Shown: one piece after another, positions 62,187-64,000 of the stretch
Numbering within the stretch: position 1 is the first letter of the stretch
Layout of the letters: every line of letters begins with the position of its first letter
From: Pleurocapsa minor GSE-CHR-MK 17-07R
Lineage (GTDB): Bacteria > Chloroflexota > Anaerolineae > Aggregatilineales > Phototrophicaceae
Length of the DNA stretch: 64,000 nt
Direction of reading: 5' to 3'
Assembly: GCA_019359125.1 (NCBI GenBank)
Contig: JAHHHY010000009.1
Location: 186,001-250,000 of the forward strand
Notes under the pieces: generated by a model
Seen by the model: the letters and a program-made list of their open reading frames with translations, nothing else
What the model was told of the DNA's origin: nothing
Database searches by the model: none
Program-made: the position numbers and the translations under genes

Positions 62187-63142
62187 GATGACCGTAATTC
62201 CGCTGCACTATTGTCCAGTTGTGCCAGGATCGCTAAACCTGCTTCAAAGTCTTCAGTTGAGACAATCGGGTCCCACTGTCCGCGAATAGTTTTTGGCGCG
62301 ATACCTTCACAGTCATGCACAACCCATCCGGCATACGTCCAGTCCTGAAAGGTGTGCTGCAACTTGTGGATGAGCGGTCGCCGTTTTCCTGTTTTTCCAA
62401 CGATAACAAATGGGTTACCGTTGCGGTCGCGGTAGCCCTTCGCATGCAGGACTTCTGCAATCTGAGCGACGGACATCGAGCCCGTGAGCAACAGAGCCCA
62501 TGCTTCTCGCCAGATGTGAGCGCGCTCCGGGTCTGGTTCGATCCAATGGCTAATGCGCCCCATATCGCTGCGCTTATCGAGTTCGGTCTGACCGCGGACA
62601 TTGAGATAACCGTCTGGCGCGCGCCCGGCAAAACCCCCGCTCGCGCGCTTCGCTTTCAAGCCGCCTTTCACGCGTAAACCCATCAATGTCGACTCGCGTC
62701 GAGCGAGCGCAAAGGTGAGAGTGACCAGCACCCGATCATCCGGGGCCATTGGGTCAAGGTCAGGCGTATTGGCGAATCGTACCGCTACACCGAACCTGTC
62801 CAGCTCGTCGATTGCACGTAGTGCCTCGGTATCGTTGCGCCCAAAGCGATCCGCTCGCTCGACGATAACATGGGAGAACTTTCCGGCACGAGCGTCTGTA
62901 AGCATCTGTTGATATGCCTTGCGACGCGGGTCTTTACCTGTCAGTACATCGACGTACTCAGCGTAAACAGCCATGTCTGACATGTCCAGCACGTTCATCT
63001 GGATCATAGTCCGCTGACGCTCACGCGATAGTTCTGGCTTCTGGTGATCCTGGCTGCTCGTCCGTAGATAAACAGCCCAACCCGCTTGTGGTACAGGCTG
63101 CACACGTGCTTTACTTTTGCGGTAACCCATAAAGATGCTCAC
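62183..63142 (-). CDS. Short serine recombinase paralogue lacking the C-terminal third
   Basis: 319 aa, closely similar to the first ~300 residues of the long recombinase: WAVYLRTSSQDHQKPELSR (catalytic Ser near 29), HVIVERADRFGRNDTEALR, then AEVLHAKGYRDRNGNPFV. It stops soon after the recombinase domain (FEAGLAILAQLDNSAAELRSS), with no zinc ribbon or coiled coil. All catalytic residues are kept, so it can be active or can mix with the long form. Start is GTG 63142 directly after the previous stop, or ATG 63130. It lies upstream of and overlaps the long recombinase. Confidence 0.9.
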   Translation of the reverse strand: MSIFMGYRKSKARVQPVPQAGWAVYLRTSSQDHQKPELSRERQRTMIQMNVLDMSDMAVYAEYVDVLTGKDPRRKAYQQMLTDARAGKFSHVIVERADRFGRNDTEALRAIDELDRFGVAVRFANTPDLDPMAPDDRVLVTLTFALARRESTLMGLRVKGGLKAKRASGGFAGRAPDGYLNVRGQTELDKRSDMGRISHWIEPDPERAHIWREAWALLLTGSMSVAQIAEVLHAKGYRDRNGNPFVIVGKTGKRRPLIHKLQHTFQDWTYAGWVVHDCEGIAPKTIRGQWDPIVSTEDFEAGLAILAQLDNSAAELRSS

Positions 63143-63346
63143 TTATCCTGAAGTGTTCTGAACGTTGTCAATACGATACGTCGTTTTTGACCGAGTCTGA
63201 TTTTGACGAGGATTTTCGCTGGTTTCCGGCATGGTTGTCGCTGCTGACCGGGCTTTGGCGAGCAGCTGCGCCACAGCAAATACCCGCCGGACCATTGTCT
63301 CCGGAGTCTCAACCCGCTGTTTCGAATCGTGTTTGGCCTCAATCAT
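63143..63346 (-). CDS. Small basic protein, unknown (67 aa)
   Basis: Not recognised. 67 aa: a polar N-terminus, a helical middle (ETMVRRVFAVAQLLAKARSA) and a disordered-looking tail rich in Asn/Gln/Thr/Ser. Its ATG overlaps the stop of the zinc-ribbon gene (ATGA) and its stop is directly followed by the short recombinase start, so it is an integral part of the operon. It could be an accessory or directionality factor; the sequence alone does not show this. Confidence 0.65.
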   Translation of the reverse strand: MIEAKHDSKQRVETPETMVRRVFAVAQLLAKARSAATTMPETSENPRQNQTRSKTTYRIDNVQNTSG

Positions 63347-63603
63347 AGAGACCCCACATTCAGGATGTCTTCGGCTGTCGCTGACGCGCCCGTGAGCAGC
63401 CAGTCTTCGGCACCTGCCGAGCACGCATAGCCACTCAGGCAGCGATACGCATCGGCCGTGACCACCAGCAGGGCATGGGTCTGCGCGCCACATTTGGGGC
63501 AGCGCCAAAGCGCCGCAGTCGCGCTGGCTGCCACTGGCCTCCCCAGAGATTCCGTCGCCTGCTTCAGAAAATCCAGTTCCAGTACCACCCTATCCTTCAT
63601 CAT
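63343..63603 (-). CDS. Small zinc-ribbon protein
   Basis: 86 aa with four cysteines arranged as WRCPKCGAQTHALLVV and, 20 residues on, YRCLSGYACSAG, followed by EDWLL. The spacing and the beta-strand between resemble the zinc ribbons of primase-like (CHC2-type) or phage proteins. It probably binds nucleic acid. It overlaps the upstream RHH gene by 14 bases and has AAAGGAG seven bases before the ATG. Its job in the recombinase operon is not known. Confidence 0.72.
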   Translation of the reverse strand: MMKDRVVLELDFLKQATESLGRPVAASATAALWRCPKCGAQTHALLVVTADAYRCLSGYACSAGAEDWLLTGASATAEDILNVGSL

Positions 63604-63793
63604 GGAAAAGCTCCTTTCGGCGCAGATCTGCGCGCTGCTGTTCGCGTTTTTCCACCGCCTGACGCACGAGCGAATAGACGAGGTTGGCGGTCGTCCGGTC
63701 CTCTTCTTTCGCCCATGCCATCAGCTCAGCGCGTATTCGGCGTGGCACCACGAAGGCGATGCGTGCGTTCTGTTGAGATGTTGCCTGCTTCAC
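63590..63793 (-). CDS. Ribbon-helix-helix (CopG/Arc-like) DNA-binding protein
   Basis: 67 aa. The ribbon is ARIAFVVPRRIRAELMAWAKE and the two helices continue through DRTTANLVYSLVRQAVEKRE, a typical RHH domain. The track begins at GTG 63811; GTG 63793 has AGGGAG seven bases upstream and is preferred. It is the first gene of the leftward recombinase operon and so the obvious candidate for its regulator. RHH dimers bind palindromic operators in promoters; the 190 bases to the right edge hold no other gene I can support. Confidence 0.83.
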   Translation of the reverse strand: MKQATSQQNARIAFVVPRRIRAELMAWAKEEDRTTANLVYSLVRQAVEKREQQRADLRRKELFHDEG

Positions 63794-64000
63794 AGTGATA
63801 CTCCCTGTCACTCTGCATGCTCAGCAGTCTATGCCATTCACCACCCAGGCAACTGCTGCTTTTAGAACACCTGAGCGAAATTGCAGAGAAAAAGGGTGTA
63901 TGGAATGCGGGAATCTGTACCGGGTTTGCAAATCGTGACAAAGTTTTTCAACGAAACGCGCCAGTGATGCAGTAATCCTCCCGTGAGCCTGCGCTTCTAA

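Noticed and set aside
63726-63941. 71-aa ORF at the right edge
   Set aside because: It overlaps the RHH gene in another frame, has no recognisable fold and no convincing ribosome site.
60478-64000. Second copy of the tRNA-Asn end (attR)
   Set aside because: I looked for the GGTTCGAATCC-type sequence to the right of the tRNA and saw none in the window; the far end must lie beyond it.

Overview
The window looks like a chromosomal segment of a member of the Chloroflexota (Anaerolineae-like), judged from gene content rather than a marker search: a STAND-type WD40 protein, a F420-type nitroreductase-fold protein, a CrtY-type lycopene cyclase, a very large secreted alpha-2-macroglobulin, many GAF/receiver signalling proteins, GC-rich coding DNA and frequent GTG/TTG starts. 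About 47 protein genes and one tRNA gene are supported; most of the supplied ORF list is shadow frames.

Layout. 1-8 kb: the end of a STAND-WD40 protein, then a leftward operon (TetR, ABC ATPase, frameshifted ABC-2 permease, DoxX, 4-TM protein, SDR) with two matching operator-like palindromes. 8-16 kb: a huge secreted macroglobulin-like protein, an aldo/keto reductase and a DUF4397 secreted protein. 17-21 kb: two coupled UGT-type glycosyltransferases and a Kv-beta-like aldo/keto reductase. 21-24 kb: a sugar ABC importer (binding protein, permease, ATPase). 24-34 kb: CHRD protein, TetR, PEP carboxylase, GH16-like protein, FolB with lycopene cyclase, SbcD, F420-type protein, ribosomal protein S4. 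34-45 kb: MarR, lipid kinase, receiver protein, ProA/ProB, site-2 protease, DinB-like protein, ClpB.

45-55 kb is a methyl-cycle block: homocysteine methyltransferase/MTHFR fusion, adenosine deaminase, cobalamin-dependent MetH and a nucleoside phosphorylase preceded by a clear SAM-I riboswitch with its own terminator. Together they would remake methionine and dispose of the nucleosides left by SAM use. A RAYT transposase sits among them. 54-60 kb has a heme-type DUF3365 protein, a GAF histidine kinase, a receiver protein and a GNAT-like protein.

60.4-64 kb is the left end of an integrated element at tRNA-Asn(GUU). A leftward operon (RHH protein, zinc-ribbon protein, 67-aa protein, short serine recombinase, long serine recombinase) runs into the tRNA, and the last residues of the long recombinase are encoded by the antisense strand of the tRNA. 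The other end of the element is outside the window. This is the most unusual locus.

Intergenic DNA carries four dispersed repeat families: ~160-bp elements built of hairpins, ~200-bp elements with CTTGGCG-type inverted ends, REP palindromes tied to the RAYT, and heptanucleotide runs arranged as inverted pairs.
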